From: an uncultured Gammaproteobacteria bacterium
GTDB lineage: Bacteria > Pseudomonadota > Gammaproteobacteria > Pseudomonadales > Pseudohongiellaceae
Length of the DNA stretch: 64,000 bases
Assembly: GCA_937898685.1 (NCBI GenBank)
Contig: CALEJT010000014.1
Coordinates: forward strand, 1 to 64,000
Direction of reading: 5' to 3'
Shown: piece by piece, positions 46,594-55,658 of the stretch
How the letters are laid out: each line of letters starts with the position of its first letter
How positions within the stretch are numbered: position 1 is the stretch's first letter
Program-made: the position numbers and the translations under genes
The notes under the pieces: generated by a model
The model's database searches: none
Seen by the model: the letters and a program-made list of their open reading frames with translations, nothing else
What the model was told of the DNA's origin: nothing

Positions 46594-47532
46594 TCAGTTG
46601 AGAGGTGTGCCGGCGTGGCGCAGGAAGAAGCTGTCGCGATCGATGGAATCGAGCAGTACTTCGCGGGTGCCGAGTCCTTCGCGCAGCGTCATTGGAATGG
46701 CGACACCCGCAGGGCCATAGTTCCAGACCGTACGGAAGAAGTGGGCCATGTCGTTCACCTTCTGTCCAGCGACGGAAAGTATCACGTCACCGGGTTTCAT
46801 GCCGGCGCGCGCCGCGGGAGAGCCGTTGTAGAGGCCCACCACGTAGATGCCGGCCTCGTGTTCTTCCACCAGGGCACCGAGCCACGGGCGCAAGGCTCCG
46901 GGCTTATGGCCATGCTCGCGTAGATGGTCGAGATAGGGCATCACGAGATCCACCGGAATGAAGAGATTGCCGGGCGTGACTTCACCCTTGTCGTTGCGCA
47001 AACCCAGTGCCAACGAACCGATGCCGACCAAGCGGCCCTCACTGTCGATCAGGCCGGCACCCGACCAGCGCTCGTAGAGCGGCATCGTGTAGAGCGCACG
47101 ATCGAGCAGATACTCCCAGCGGCCCGCGAATTCTTCGATGGCGAAGAGCTGTACCGGGATCGGCTCTTTCTCATCGGTGGCCAGGATGCGCAGCTCGCTG
47201 CCGGGCCCGAGTGCATCGATGCTGGCGGTGGGCAGCGACAGGAGTCCGATGCGCGTCAGCGGTTTCAGCAACGCCAGACCTGAATCGTAGTCCTGTGCGA
47301 GTACCACGGCCTCGCAGGTCTGGCCCTTGCGGTTGGTCAACCAGATTTCACTGGCTTCGAGGACGGAGTAACCGACGGTCAGGAGCAGACCGTCCTCGCT
47401 CACTTGGATGGCGTGGGCATTGCGCTCCGTGCCGAGCAACTCGGCCGTCATCGCGGTCGGCGGAATCACGGCGTGAACGGCCATCACGGCATCCAGGAGC
47501 GGACGGGTGAAGGGCAGGATGGTAGCGGTCAT
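46594..47532 (-). CDS. HtrA-like PDZ pseudoprotease
   Basis: A 312-residue protein with the layout of an HtrA/Deg protease but no signal peptide or membrane helix, so probably cytosolic. A trypsin-like beta-barrel (about residues 25-200) is followed by a PDZ domain (about 213-300; PWLGALVEEHEAGIYVV, SPAARAGMKPGDVILSVAG). The catalytic His slot (TNxHV in DegP/DegS) reads TVGYSV at 52-57. The catalytic Asp slot (DLAVLK) reads GLALLK at 84-89. The Ser survives as WSGAG (Ser156). With His and Asp gone it should not cleave peptides, so a binding or scaffold role is inferred. It is the first gene of a unit with xthA. Confidence 0.82.
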   Translation of the reverse strand: MTATILPFTRPLLDAVMAVHAVIPPTAMTAELLGTERNAHAIQVSEDGLLLTVGYSVLEASEIWLTNRKGQTCEAVVLAQDYDSGLALLKPLTRIGLLSLPTASIDALGPGSELRILATDEKEPIPVQLFAIEEFAGRWEYLLDRALYTMPLYERWSGAGLIDSEGRLVGIGSLALGLRNDKGEVTPGNLFIPVDLVMPYLDHLREHGHKPGALRPWLGALVEEHEAGIYVVGLYNGSPAARAGMKPGDVILSVAGQKVNDMAHFFRTVWNYGPAGVAIPMTLREGLGTREVLLDSIDRDSFFLRHAGTPLN

Positions 47533-47629
47533 GCCAGCTCAGTGTTCCTCTAAGTAATACTGCGCCGGATTATAAAAGACTCGGGCCGCGATGCTCGCCT
47601 CGACGCATGACACAGAGCCAGAGCGCGAC

Positions 47630-49342
47630 TCAGTGCACAGTGCTCGGCTGCGGGGATGCGGTGAGAGTGGCCACCGCCTGATGCTGGGACAGAAATACCT
47701 GACCGTTGAGCTCTTCGAGGAAGTCGCTGCGATGCAGCTGATCCATCACCGGACCCTTCACTTCGGACAGATGCAACCCGATGCCTGCCTGCCGCAGGCG
47801 CGCGTTGAGACCTTCCAGCACTTCGAGCGCGCTGAAGTCGATGCAGTTCACGGCGGAACACATCAACACCACGTGACGCACACCAGGGCGCTGCCGCAAT
47901 GCTTGCAGGATGTAGTCCTCGATGTAGGAGGCATTGGCGAAGTAGAGACTCTCGTCGACACGCAACGAAAGGATGTCGGGATGCGTGACCACCGGATGCC
48001 GCGCGACGTTGCGAAAGTGCTCCGTGCCTGCGATCTCGCCAACCTCGGCAATGTGCGGTTGCGAGGTGCGGTACAGATGGAGCAGCAGCGATGCTGCCAC
48101 ACCACAGCTCACGCCGAGTTCGACACCGAGCAACAAGGTCACGCCCATTGTCAGCGCCACTGCGGCGAAATCCGAACGCGAATAGCGCCAGGCCTCGAAC
48201 AGAGGATGGAAATCCACCAGTGGCAACACCGCAACGATGATCGTCGCCGCCAAGGTCGCCTGCGGCAACCAGGCCAGAAGGTCGCTGAGATACCAGGCCG
48301 CCAGCATCATGCCGACCGCAGTCAGTACACCTGCCAGCGGTGTTTCGGCACCCGCTTCGAAATTCACCACCGAGCGCGAGAAACCACCGGTGACCGGAAA
48401 GGCACCGCTGAATCCCGAGGCGAGGTTGGCGGCACCGAGCGCCACCAGTTCCTGGTTCGGATCCACCTTCTGCCGGCGGCGCGTGGCGAGCGTGCGTCCC
48501 ACGGCCATCGATTCCACGTAGCCGATGGTGGCGATGAGCAGTGCCGGTACCAGTAGAGTCGATACCGCGGCCTGGTCGTAGTCCGGGATGCCGAGTGAGG
48601 GCAGAGCGGCAGGGATGCTGCCCAGCAGCGCCACACCACGTTCGTCGAGACGGAAGTACCAGGCGATGAAAGTGGTGAGCAGCACTGCCAGCATCGGTCC
48701 GAGTCGCGCCAAGGTATCGGCGAGTGCTTTACCTGCGCCAAGCAATTGCAGGAAACGCGACATGGAACGGCGAGTCCAGAACAGTAGTGCCAGAATGCCG
48801 ATCCCGAGTGCGAGCGTGGTTCCATGTGTGTTGGGAAGCTCCGCTGCAAGACTGCTCAGCAACTCGGGCAGCGTTTCACCACTGCCGGAAATTCCGAGCA
48901 GATGTCGCACCTGGCCGAGCGCGATCAGGATGCCCGAGGCAGTCATGAAACCAGCCACGACTGGGTGTGAGATGAAGTTGGCGATGAAGCCGCAGCGCAG
49001 AAGTCCCAGCACGAACAGAAAGGCACCGCTGATCAAGGCCAGCCACATCGCGGCTTCGAGCGGCGGCAGTACGTCCTGCTTGGCGATGGCGGCGGCCGTC
49101 ATCAACGAGGCCACGGCCACCGGACCCACCGCCAGCGTGCGACTGCTGCCGAAGATGGCATAGGCCACGAGCGGCAGGATGCTGGCGTACAGACCGGTTT
49201 CCGCCGGCAAACCGGCCAAGAGTGCATAGGCCAGCGACTGCGGAATCAGCATCACCGTGACGATCGCGGCGGCGACTCCATCGGCGAGCAGAGTCGTGCC
49301 GCGATATTCACGCAGCCAGGAGAGGCAGGGTAGTGCGGGCAT
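47630..49342 (-). CDS. SulP family anion permease with STAS domain
   Basis: A 570-residue inner-membrane carrier with 12-14 helices. LLADGVAAAIVTVMLIPQSLAYALLAGLP is the sulfate-transporter signature, and NLASGFSGAFPVTGGFSRSVVN is a second one. A cytosolic STAS domain covers about residues 435-560 (RHVVLMCSAVNCIDFSALEVLEGLNARL). SulP proteins carry sulfate, bicarbonate or other anions. It is the last gene of the cydAB-sulfide operon, two bases after the SQR fusion, which suggests export or exchange of an oxidised sulfur anion (inference). Confidence 0.9.
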   Translation of the reverse strand: MPALPCLSWLREYRGTTLLADGVAAAIVTVMLIPQSLAYALLAGLPAETGLYASILPLVAYAIFGSSRTLAVGPVAVASLMTAAAIAKQDVLPPLEAAMWLALISGAFLFVLGLLRCGFIANFISHPVVAGFMTASGILIALGQVRHLLGISGSGETLPELLSSLAAELPNTHGTTLALGIGILALLFWTRRSMSRFLQLLGAGKALADTLARLGPMLAVLLTTFIAWYFRLDERGVALLGSIPAALPSLGIPDYDQAAVSTLLVPALLIATIGYVESMAVGRTLATRRRQKVDPNQELVALGAANLASGFSGAFPVTGGFSRSVVNFEAGAETPLAGVLTAVGMMLAAWYLSDLLAWLPQATLAATIIVAVLPLVDFHPLFEAWRYSRSDFAAVALTMGVTLLLGVELGVSCGVAASLLLHLYRTSQPHIAEVGEIAGTEHFRNVARHPVVTHPDILSLRVDESLYFANASYIEDYILQALRQRPGVRHVVLMCSAVNCIDFSALEVLEGLNARLRQAGIGLHLSEVKGPVMDQLHRSDFLEELNGQVFLSQHQAVATLTASPQPSTVH

Positions 49343-49344
49343 GC

Positions 49345-51036
49345 TCAGCCTTTGTATTCCTGCTCCGGAGCAGCGAGGAGCTCATGGCCCTTGAGCATCA
49401 GGTTCCAATACATCCAGGGCAGTACCGAGGCCTTGAGGAACCAGGCCTGCCACGTGGGCTTGGTGCCTTCGAGCAGCCACAGCGGCAACGAGGGCTGCAG
49501 CTTGCCGCCATAGCCGAATTCCGCCAGCACGATCTTGCCGCGCTCGACCGTGAGCGGGCAGGCGCCGTAGCCGAGATACTCGTACAAGGTGCCACCACCG
49601 TGCATGTCGGCGAGCAGGTTGTTGGCAACGATCGGTGCCTGTTTGCGCACCGCGGCCGCGGTCTTGGCGTTGGGTGTGTTGCCCACGTCACCGAGGCCCC
49701 AGATGTTGCCGTAGCGACGATGACGCAGCGTGGCTGGATCGAGATCCAACCAGCCGCCGAGATCGGCCAAGGGGCTCTGACGGATGAAATCGGGCGCACA
49801 CTGCGGCGGTACCACGTGCAGGATGTCGAAGGGCACTTCGATGCGCTGCGGTTGGCCATCGCTACCGGTGGTGACGAAGGTCGCCAGCTTCGCATTGCCA
49901 TCCACCTTCACCAGGTTGTGGCCGTAGTGCACCCTGGCCTGGTATTTGTCGATGTAGGACTGCAATGCGGGCACGTAGTCCTTCACACCGAACAGCACGG
50001 GACCGGCGTTGTAGAAATCGATCTGCACCTTGTCCAGCATGTTCTGCCGCAGCCAATGATCGGCGGAAAGATAGAGCGCTTTCTGCGGCGCACCGGCGCA
50101 CTTGATCGGCATTGGCGGCTGCGTGAACACGGCCTTGCCCCCCTTGAAGCTGCTGACGAGTTCCCAGGTGTAGACGGAAAGTTCCGGCAGATAGTTCGAA
50201 GTGACGCCGTTCTTGCCGAGCGTTTCCTCCAGACCTTCGATGGCAGACCAGTTCAACTTGAGGCCTGGGCAGACCACGAGACGCTCGTAGCTGAGCTTGG
50301 TGCCGTCATCGAGCACCACCTGGTTCTGGTCCGGCAGGAAGTGCGTGACGCCGGCGCGAATCCAGGAGACGCCCTGTGGGATCAGTGAGTGCATCGGACG
50401 TTTGGTGCTTTCCAATGAGAACACGCCACCGCCCACCATGGTGAAGCCGGGCTGGTAGTAGTGGGTCGCCGCCGGATCGACGATGGTGATGCGCACCATG
50501 CGATCACGCTTGAGCATGCTGGCCGCCACGCTGATACCTGCGGAACCGGCGCCGACGATCAGCACCGGGCAGTGCGCCTGCACTGGCAGAGAAGCGAAGG
50601 CATCGCCGAGTTCATCCATCACGCCTTTGAAACGGGTGGGGAAGGTTTTGAAGTCGAAGCCATTGGCGGTGGCGGCCTGCACTACCTCGTCGACGTTGGC
50701 ACCGTGCTGCACCTGGGCGAGAGACCACAGCGTCGCCGAACGTAGACCACTGCGGCAGAACGCATGTACGGGGCCGTCCATGCCTTGGAGGAGTTCATCG
50801 AAGGCGCGCACCTGGGCACTGTTGATGAAGTCATGCACCACCGGCAGATGATGCATCTGCATGCCGAGGTCTGCGGCAGCCTGCGACAACTCCGCATAGC
50901 TGGGCTGATCCGCTGCTTCCTGATCCGGACGGTTGCAGATCAGGTATTTCACACCTGCCTCACGCAATGCGGGCAGATCCTCCGCGCGCAATTGGCCGGA
51001 AACGGTGAAGTTGTCGTTGAAGCGTTTGAGTTCCAT
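49345..51036 (-). CDS. PTP-like (DUF442/TIGR01244) domain fused to sulfide:quinone oxidoreductase
   Basis: A 563-residue fusion. Residues 1-115 are a DUF442 phosphatase-like/sulfurtransferase domain with active-site Cys94 in HAFCRSGLRSA. From residue 157 follows a type II SQR: FAD motif VLIVGAGSAG at 158-167, redox Cys313 in PIKCAGAPQKA and redox Cys493 in YGACPL. These are equivalent to Cys201 and Cys379 of human SQOR. The C-terminus (LPWMYWNLMLKGHE) is the usual membrane-anchoring helix. It would oxidise sulfide to persulfide/thiosulfate, passing electrons to quinone. The start at 51036 has GGGGAG seven bases upstream. It lies in the cydAB operon. Confidence 0.88.
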   Translation of the reverse strand: MELKRFNDNFTVSGQLRAEDLPALREAGVKYLICNRPDQEAADQPSYAELSQAAADLGMQMHHLPVVHDFINSAQVRAFDELLQGMDGPVHAFCRSGLRSATLWSLAQVQHGANVDEVVQAATANGFDFKTFPTRFKGVMDELGDAFASLPVQAHCPVLIVGAGSAGISVAASMLKRDRMVRITIVDPAATHYYQPGFTMVGGGVFSLESTKRPMHSLIPQGVSWIRAGVTHFLPDQNQVVLDDGTKLSYERLVVCPGLKLNWSAIEGLEETLGKNGVTSNYLPELSVYTWELVSSFKGGKAVFTQPPMPIKCAGAPQKALYLSADHWLRQNMLDKVQIDFYNAGPVLFGVKDYVPALQSYIDKYQARVHYGHNLVKVDGNAKLATFVTTGSDGQPQRIEVPFDILHVVPPQCAPDFIRQSPLADLGGWLDLDPATLRHRRYGNIWGLGDVGNTPNAKTAAAVRKQAPIVANNLLADMHGGGTLYEYLGYGACPLTVERGKIVLAEFGYGGKLQPSLPLWLLEGTKPTWQAWFLKASVLPWMYWNLMLKGHELLAAPEQEYKG

Positions 51037-51057
51037 GGTTCTCCCCAGACTGTCCAA

Positions 51058-51951
51058 TCAGTGTTTGGCGAAAGCGTTCAAAGGCAGTTTCAGATACACC
51101 GTGCCGTTGTCTTCCGCCGGCGGCAAGTGTCCGGCCCGCATGTTCACCTGCAGCGAGGGCAGGATGAGGCGTGGCATCTCCAAGGTGGCATCACGCGCTT
51201 CGCGGCGCTGTACGAACTCGTCTTCGCTCACGCCGCGATGGACGTGGACGTTGTGCTGCAGTTCCTCTGCCACCGTGCTCTGATACTCCACGGCGCGGCC
51301 GTCCGGGTAATCATGACACATGAAGAGCCGGGTTTCGGGCGGCAGGTTCAGCACACGCCGGATCGAGCGATAGAGCGTGCGGGCATCGCCGCCCGGAAAA
51401 TCCGCGCGCGCCGTGCCCACGTCCGGCATGAACAAGGTATCGCCGACGAAGGCGGCATCGCCGATCACGTGCGTCATGCAGGCAGGCGTGTGCCCTGGAG
51501 TATGCAGGGCCTGACATTGCAGGTTGCCGATGGTGTAGCGTTCGCCATCACGGAACAAGTGGTCAAATTGTGAACCGTCGCGCGCGAACTCGGTACCGGC
51601 ATTGAAGATCTTGCCGAACACTTCCTGCACTACGGTGATCTTGTCGCCGATGGCCAGTTTGCCGCCCACCTTTTCTTGAATGTATGGCGCCGCCGACAGG
51701 TGATCGGCGTGCACGTGCGTTTCGATCAACCATTGCACGTCGAGCTTGTGCTCCTTGACGTAGGCGATGATGGCGTCGGCACCCTTGAAACTGATGGTGC
51801 CCGACGGATAGTTCAGATCCATCACCGAGTCGATCACGGCACAGGCAGAGGAGGTCGGGTCCTTCACCACGTAGGAGAAGGTCCAGGTCTCCTTGTCGAA
51901 GAAGGCGGCGACTTCGGGTTTGAGCAACGTTGCAGCTTGTCTTGCGTTCAT
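51058..51951 (-). CDS. MBL-fold persulfide dioxygenase (ETHE1/Blh-like)
   Basis: A 297-residue metallo-beta-lactamase-fold protein. The metal motif ETHVHADHLSAAPYIQ is at residues 77-92 (HVHADH). LHTPGHTPACMTHVIGD and FVGDTLFMPDVGTARADFPGG are the ETHE1/Blh pattern, and MCHDY supplies a last His/Asp. Family members oxidise glutathione persulfide to sulfite with non-haem iron. It corresponds to the C-terminal half of Blh from BigR-type operons; here the DUF442 part is on the neighbouring SQR. The start at 51951 has GGAG upstream. It follows cydB by 13 bases. Confidence 0.88.
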   Translation of the reverse strand: MNARQAATLLKPEVAAFFDKETWTFSYVVKDPTSSACAVIDSVMDLNYPSGTISFKGADAIIAYVKEHKLDVQWLIETHVHADHLSAAPYIQEKVGGKLAIGDKITVVQEVFGKIFNAGTEFARDGSQFDHLFRDGERYTIGNLQCQALHTPGHTPACMTHVIGDAAFVGDTLFMPDVGTARADFPGGDARTLYRSIRRVLNLPPETRLFMCHDYPDGRAVEYQSTVAEELQHNVHVHRGVSEDEFVQRREARDATLEMPRLILPSLQVNMRAGHLPPAEDNGTVYLKLPLNAFAKH

Positions 51952-51964
51952 GGGGGAACTCCGA

Positions 51965-52945
51965 TCATTCGTAATGTTGCGCACCGAGCTCGCCCCCGAA
52001 GATGCGGTAGACGAACAAGGTGTAACCGATGATGCAGGGCAGGGCGATCAAGGTGCCCACCAGAGTGAACTTCAGCGAAGGTACGGAAGCCGCCGCTTCG
52101 AACAGCGTCATGCGGCCGAGCACCACATCCGGGAAGAGGCTGTAGGCGAGGCCACCAGCGGCAAGCACGCACAGCAGTGCCAGTAGGGCGAAGGGCGTCC
52201 AACGCCAACCGACGACGCCGTAGAGACTACGTCCCAATGCGGCATAGGCAGCGACGGCCAAGAGCGGCACCGGCGCGAGATAGAAGAAGTTGGGCATCGT
52301 GAACCACTTGGCGGCGATCGTCGGGCTGACGAGCGGTGTTGCGATCGACAACAGCAGTAGGCACACGCCCATCGGCAGCCATGCGGCGCGGCACCAGATG
52401 CGCGCTTTGCGACGCAGCGGAGCCGCGGTCTTCGCTTGCAGCCAGGCAGCGCCGAGCATGATGTAGAGCGCAGGCAGGGTCAGCGCGACGAGCACCGAGA
52501 ACAGCAGGCTCAATCCGCTTTGCGTCAGACCGGTGACATAGGCGCCCAACATCCAGCCCTGCGACAGTGAGGCCACCAGCGAGCCCAATACGAAGATGCG
52601 ATTCCAACGCTCCTTCTGATCGGCACCAGCCTTGATGCGAAAGTCGAAGGCGACGCCGCGCAGGACCAGCGCCAGCAGCATCAAGGTCACCGGCAGGTAC
52701 AGCGAGGTCAGCACGATGCCGTGCGCTTCGGGAAAGGCCACGAGGAGCACACCGATGCCGAGCACGATCCAGGTTTCGTTGGCATCCCAGAAGGGGCCGA
52801 TGGAGCCGAGCATCTGATCCTTTTCATGGTCATTGGCGAAGGGGAGAAGCAGTCCTACGCCGAGGTCATAGCCGTCGAGGATCACGTACAGCAGCAGCGC
52901 CAGGCCTATCACGCCCGCGAATATCAAAGGCAGCCAGGTTTCCAT
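51965..52945 (-). CDS. cydB: Cytochrome bd-type quinol oxidase subunit II (CioB-like)
   Basis: A 326-residue, eight-helix subunit. WLPLIFAGVIGLALLLYVILDGYDLGVGLLLPF and GPFWDANETWIVLGIGVLLVAFP are diagnostic. It pairs with CydA and helps bind the quinol oxidase haems. The length and the absence of a CydX-like gene fit the cyanide-insensitive (Cio) branch. The ATG is one base after the cydA stop, so synthesis is coupled. Confidence 0.94.
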   Translation of the reverse strand: METWLPLIFAGVIGLALLLYVILDGYDLGVGLLLPFANDHEKDQMLGSIGPFWDANETWIVLGIGVLLVAFPEAHGIVLTSLYLPVTLMLLALVLRGVAFDFRIKAGADQKERWNRIFVLGSLVASLSQGWMLGAYVTGLTQSGLSLLFSVLVALTLPALYIMLGAAWLQAKTAAPLRRKARIWCRAAWLPMGVCLLLLSIATPLVSPTIAAKWFTMPNFFYLAPVPLLAVAAYAALGRSLYGVVGWRWTPFALLALLCVLAAGGLAYSLFPDVVLGRMTLFEAAASVPSLKFTLVGTLIALPCIIGYTLFVYRIFGGELGAQHYE

Positions 52946-52946
52946 C

Positions 52947-54305
52947 TCAGTTCCTCCTCGTCAGGATGCCGGGATAGTGCTGTGGGCTCGTCATCAGCGA
53001 AGCCGCGGGTTTGCGCGCCATGTAGCGCAGCGTGTGTACGTAGAACCACAGGATGAAGGCGTACAGCACGAGCCAGGCAATCAGTGTGGTGAGCACGGTG
53101 CCGGCAGCATGGTCGGCCACGGCCTCCGCCGTCGTGAGATGGCCGTAGACGAGCCAGGGTTGCCGCCCGATCTCCGTCACGTACCAACCCGCGAGCACTG
53201 CGATCCATCCGGCCCAGGTCATGAGCGAGGTCACGCGCAGTTGCAGTACCGACGGCGTCTGCTTGCGTAGAAATACCGTCCAGCTCACCCACCAGGCCAC
53301 GACCAGCATCAGAAGTCCCATGCCGACCATCACGCGGAACGACCAGAACACGGGCGCCACCGGCGGATGTTCTCCTTCGAATTCATTGAGGCCGCGCACG
53401 GTGCCCTGCGGGTCGTGCGTGAGGATCAGACTCGCGGCGAAGGGAATTTCGATCGCAAAGCGATTGCTGCGCGTTTCTTCATCCGGCAGTGCGAACAGGG
53501 TGAAGGGCACTTCGCTTTCCGTTTCCCACACCGCTTCCATCGCCGCGATCTTCGCCGGCTGATGTTCGAGCGTGTTCAGACCATGCAGGTCACCGATGAA
53601 GATCTGTAGCGGCGCCAGTACCAGGGCCATGGCGGCGCCGGTGCGGAAAACCTTCCAGGTACCGGGGCCGTCCACGCGGTTGAGGAAGCGCCAGCTGCTG
53701 ATGCCCATCAGGATGAAGGCACAGGTCAACAGCGAGGCCACCACCATGTGCGCGAAGCGATAGGGGAACGAAGGGTTGAAAATTATTTCGATCCAGTTGC
53801 CGACGTCGAACTCACCGTTTTCGATGAGATAACCACTTGGCGTCTGCATCCAGGAATTGAGGCTCAGGATCCAGAAGGCCGACAGCGTCGTACCGAAGGC
53901 CACCAGCGTCGAAGCGATCAGGTGCATGCGATTCGAAACCAGATGCTTGCCGAACAGCATCACGCCGAGGAAGGTGGCCTCGAGGAAGAAGGCGGTGAGC
54001 ACTTCATAGCCGAGCAGCGGGCCGGCGATGTTGCCGGCGCGATTCATGAAACCGGGCCAGTTGGTGCCGAATTGAAAACTCATCGTCACGCCGCTCACCA
54101 CCCCGATGGCGAAGGTGAGAGCGAAGACCTTCACCCAGAAGGTGTAGGCGTGTTCCCAATCCCGATCGCCGGTCAGCGTGAAACGGGTGCGGAAATACAG
54201 CAGCACCCAGCACAGGCCGATGGAAATGGTGGGAAACAGGATGTGGAAGCTGATATTGGCGGCGAATTGCAGCCGCGCCAGCAACAAGGGGTCCAGTTCG
54301 CTCAT
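52947..54305 (-). CDS. cydA: Cytochrome bd-type quinol oxidase subunit I (CioA-like)
   Basis: A 452-residue, nine-helix subunit carrying the haems. The haem ligand His near residue 20 is in NISFHILFPTISIG, and His of RFAHMVVASLL is another. GRQPWLVYGHL closes the quinol-binding region. The Q-loop looks short, typical of CioA. This oxidase resists cyanide and sulfide, which fits the sulfide-oxidation genes downstream in the same operon. I start at 54305 (MSELDPLLLARLQF), with GGAGG nine bases upstream, rather than 54332. Confidence 0.95.
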   Translation of the reverse strand: MSELDPLLLARLQFAANISFHILFPTISIGLCWVLLYFRTRFTLTGDRDWEHAYTFWVKVFALTFAIGVVSGVTMSFQFGTNWPGFMNRAGNIAGPLLGYEVLTAFFLEATFLGVMLFGKHLVSNRMHLIASTLVAFGTTLSAFWILSLNSWMQTPSGYLIENGEFDVGNWIEIIFNPSFPYRFAHMVVASLLTCAFILMGISSWRFLNRVDGPGTWKVFRTGAAMALVLAPLQIFIGDLHGLNTLEHQPAKIAAMEAVWETESEVPFTLFALPDEETRSNRFAIEIPFAASLILTHDPQGTVRGLNEFEGEHPPVAPVFWSFRVMVGMGLLMLVVAWWVSWTVFLRKQTPSVLQLRVTSLMTWAGWIAVLAGWYVTEIGRQPWLVYGHLTTAEAVADHAAGTVLTTLIAWLVLYAFILWFYVHTLRYMARKPAASLMTSPQHYPGILTRRN

Positions 54306-54491
54306 CGTCGACGCCTCCAGGTAAGGGGACAAGCTGCAATTGCAGAGTCCGTGCCAGGCCGAGTCTAAGCACGAATGGAGCGTTTAATCTGTTGTTTTAT
54401 TTGAATTTTTGTGGGTGAGACGCGCTTGTGGGGACGCGGTTGAACGGGCAAGTCCCTTTCGAAATTGTCAAATTTGTCACTGGGCTTCGCC

Positions 54492-54523
54492 AAAAAAAGA
54501 AGACCACGCTGGGCGTGGTCTTC
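54492..54523 (-). terminator. Intrinsic terminator after cytochrome c peroxidase
   Basis: An 11-bp perfect stem GAAGACCACGC/GCGTGGTCTTC with a TGG loop. On the minus strand it is followed by seven T. It insulates the peroxidase gene from the cydAB operon downstream. Confidence 0.9.
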
Positions 54524-54548
54524 GGGGGATGGCAGTGCTTGTGAGCTC

Positions 54549-55541
54549 TTAGTTGAAAGGCTCGGGCTTCGGCGTAGCCGGCACCGAAGGCGGCAGGATC
54601 GGCAGGTCGAACTTCGGCTGGTCGCCGGTCAGGCTTTCCAGGAAGGCGACGATCTGCTTGCGCTGGGTCTCGTCGAGGGTACGGCCCAGCTGCACCTTGG
54701 CCATGATGTCCACGGCTTCGTCGAGACTCCATACGGCGCCGTCGTGGAAGTAGGGATAGGTCAGAGCCACGTTGCGCAGCGTCGGCACCTTGAACACGTT
54801 GCGATCGGCTTCGTTGCCGGTCACTTCGACACGGCCCGCGGCAGCGCTCTTGGTCTCGTACGGAGCGACCACACCCATCTTCATGAACATGCCACCGCCC
54901 ACGGCTGGGCCGTTGTGGCAGGAAGCGCAGCCCACCGACTTGAAGAGTTCATAGCCGGCTGCGGCATCGGCGCTGATGGCGTTCTTGTCGCCGGCCAGGT
55001 AGCGATCGAACGGAGCATTCGGCGTTACCAGGGTTTTTTCGAACTCGGCGATCGCCGTGGTCACGCGGTCGAGATCCACGCCGGGCGACCCGAAGGCTTT
55101 CTCGAATTCGGCGATGTAGCCGGGGATGGTGGAGATGACTTCGATCGCGGCCGGATGGCTGGAAGCCATTTCACCGGGGTTGGCGATGGGGCCGCCAGCC
55201 TGTTCTTTCAAATCCTCGGCGCGGCCGTCCCAGAACTGCTTGATGTTGAAGCGCGAGTTCAACACGGTCGGGGAGTTGATCGGGCCCTGCTGCCAGTTGT
55301 GACCGATGGAGGTCGGCAGGTTGTCGCTGCCGCCCATGCTCAGGTTGTGGCAGGAGTTGCAGGAGATGAAGCCGGACTTCGACAAACGGGGATCGAAGAA
55401 CAGTTTCTTGCCCAGCTCCACCAGAGCAGGGTTCACATCATTGGGAACTTCGATGGGCGCCACGGGCTCTTGGGCGCAAGCGAGGCCAGCGGCCAACAGA
55501 CCCGCTGCCACGAGAGGCAGTTTGAACACGAACGATTTCAT
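54549..55541 (-). CDS. Periplasmic di-haem cytochrome c peroxidase
   Basis: A 330-residue protein that reduces H2O2 to water with electrons from cytochrome c. It has a signal peptide (MKSFVFKLPLVAAGLLAAGLACA, cleavage before QEP). Two c-type haem sites are seen: CNSCH near residue 60 and CASCH near residue 205. FDPRLSKSGFISCNSCH, FKVPTLRNVALTYPYFHDG and GRTLDETQRKQIVAFLESL are family signatures. The ATG at 55541 has GGAG six bases upstream. It is divergent from a sigma-54 activator, with a strong terminator after it. Confidence 0.93.
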   Translation of the reverse strand: MKSFVFKLPLVAAGLLAAGLACAQEPVAPIEVPNDVNPALVELGKKLFFDPRLSKSGFISCNSCHNLSMGGSDNLPTSIGHNWQQGPINSPTVLNSRFNIKQFWDGRAEDLKEQAGGPIANPGEMASSHPAAIEVISTIPGYIAEFEKAFGSPGVDLDRVTTAIAEFEKTLVTPNAPFDRYLAGDKNAISADAAAGYELFKSVGCASCHNGPAVGGGMFMKMGVVAPYETKSAAAGRVEVTGNEADRNVFKVPTLRNVALTYPYFHDGAVWSLDEAVDIMAKVQLGRTLDETQRKQIVAFLESLTGDQPKFDLPILPPSVPATPKPEPFN

Positions 55542-55644
55542 TTCTACTCCGTTGTGGGCGCGTACGCCCGATTCAGTGCATGACTTGAGGCAGCCCGTCA
55601 CGCTGCCGCCAGGCTCATATTTAACCTAGTGTTTAAGAAAGGTA

Positions 55645-55658
55645 TTGATCTGGCTCAG
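55645..55658. promoter_or_regulatory. Possible FNR/ANR-type box
   Basis: TTGAT-N4-CTCAG matches eight of ten positions of the FNR consensus TTGAT-N4-ATCAA. It lies between the divergent peroxidase and sigma-54 activator genes. Cytochrome c peroxidases are often under this control, but one half-site is poor. Confidence 0.3.

Noticed and set aside
49600..49700. Apparent loss of an SQR redox cysteine (GLGDVGN where human SQOR has GDC)
   Set aside because: Counting along the human sequence places redox Cys379 in the later TSCPL segment. The matching GACPL is present here (Cys493), so both redox cysteines are conserved.
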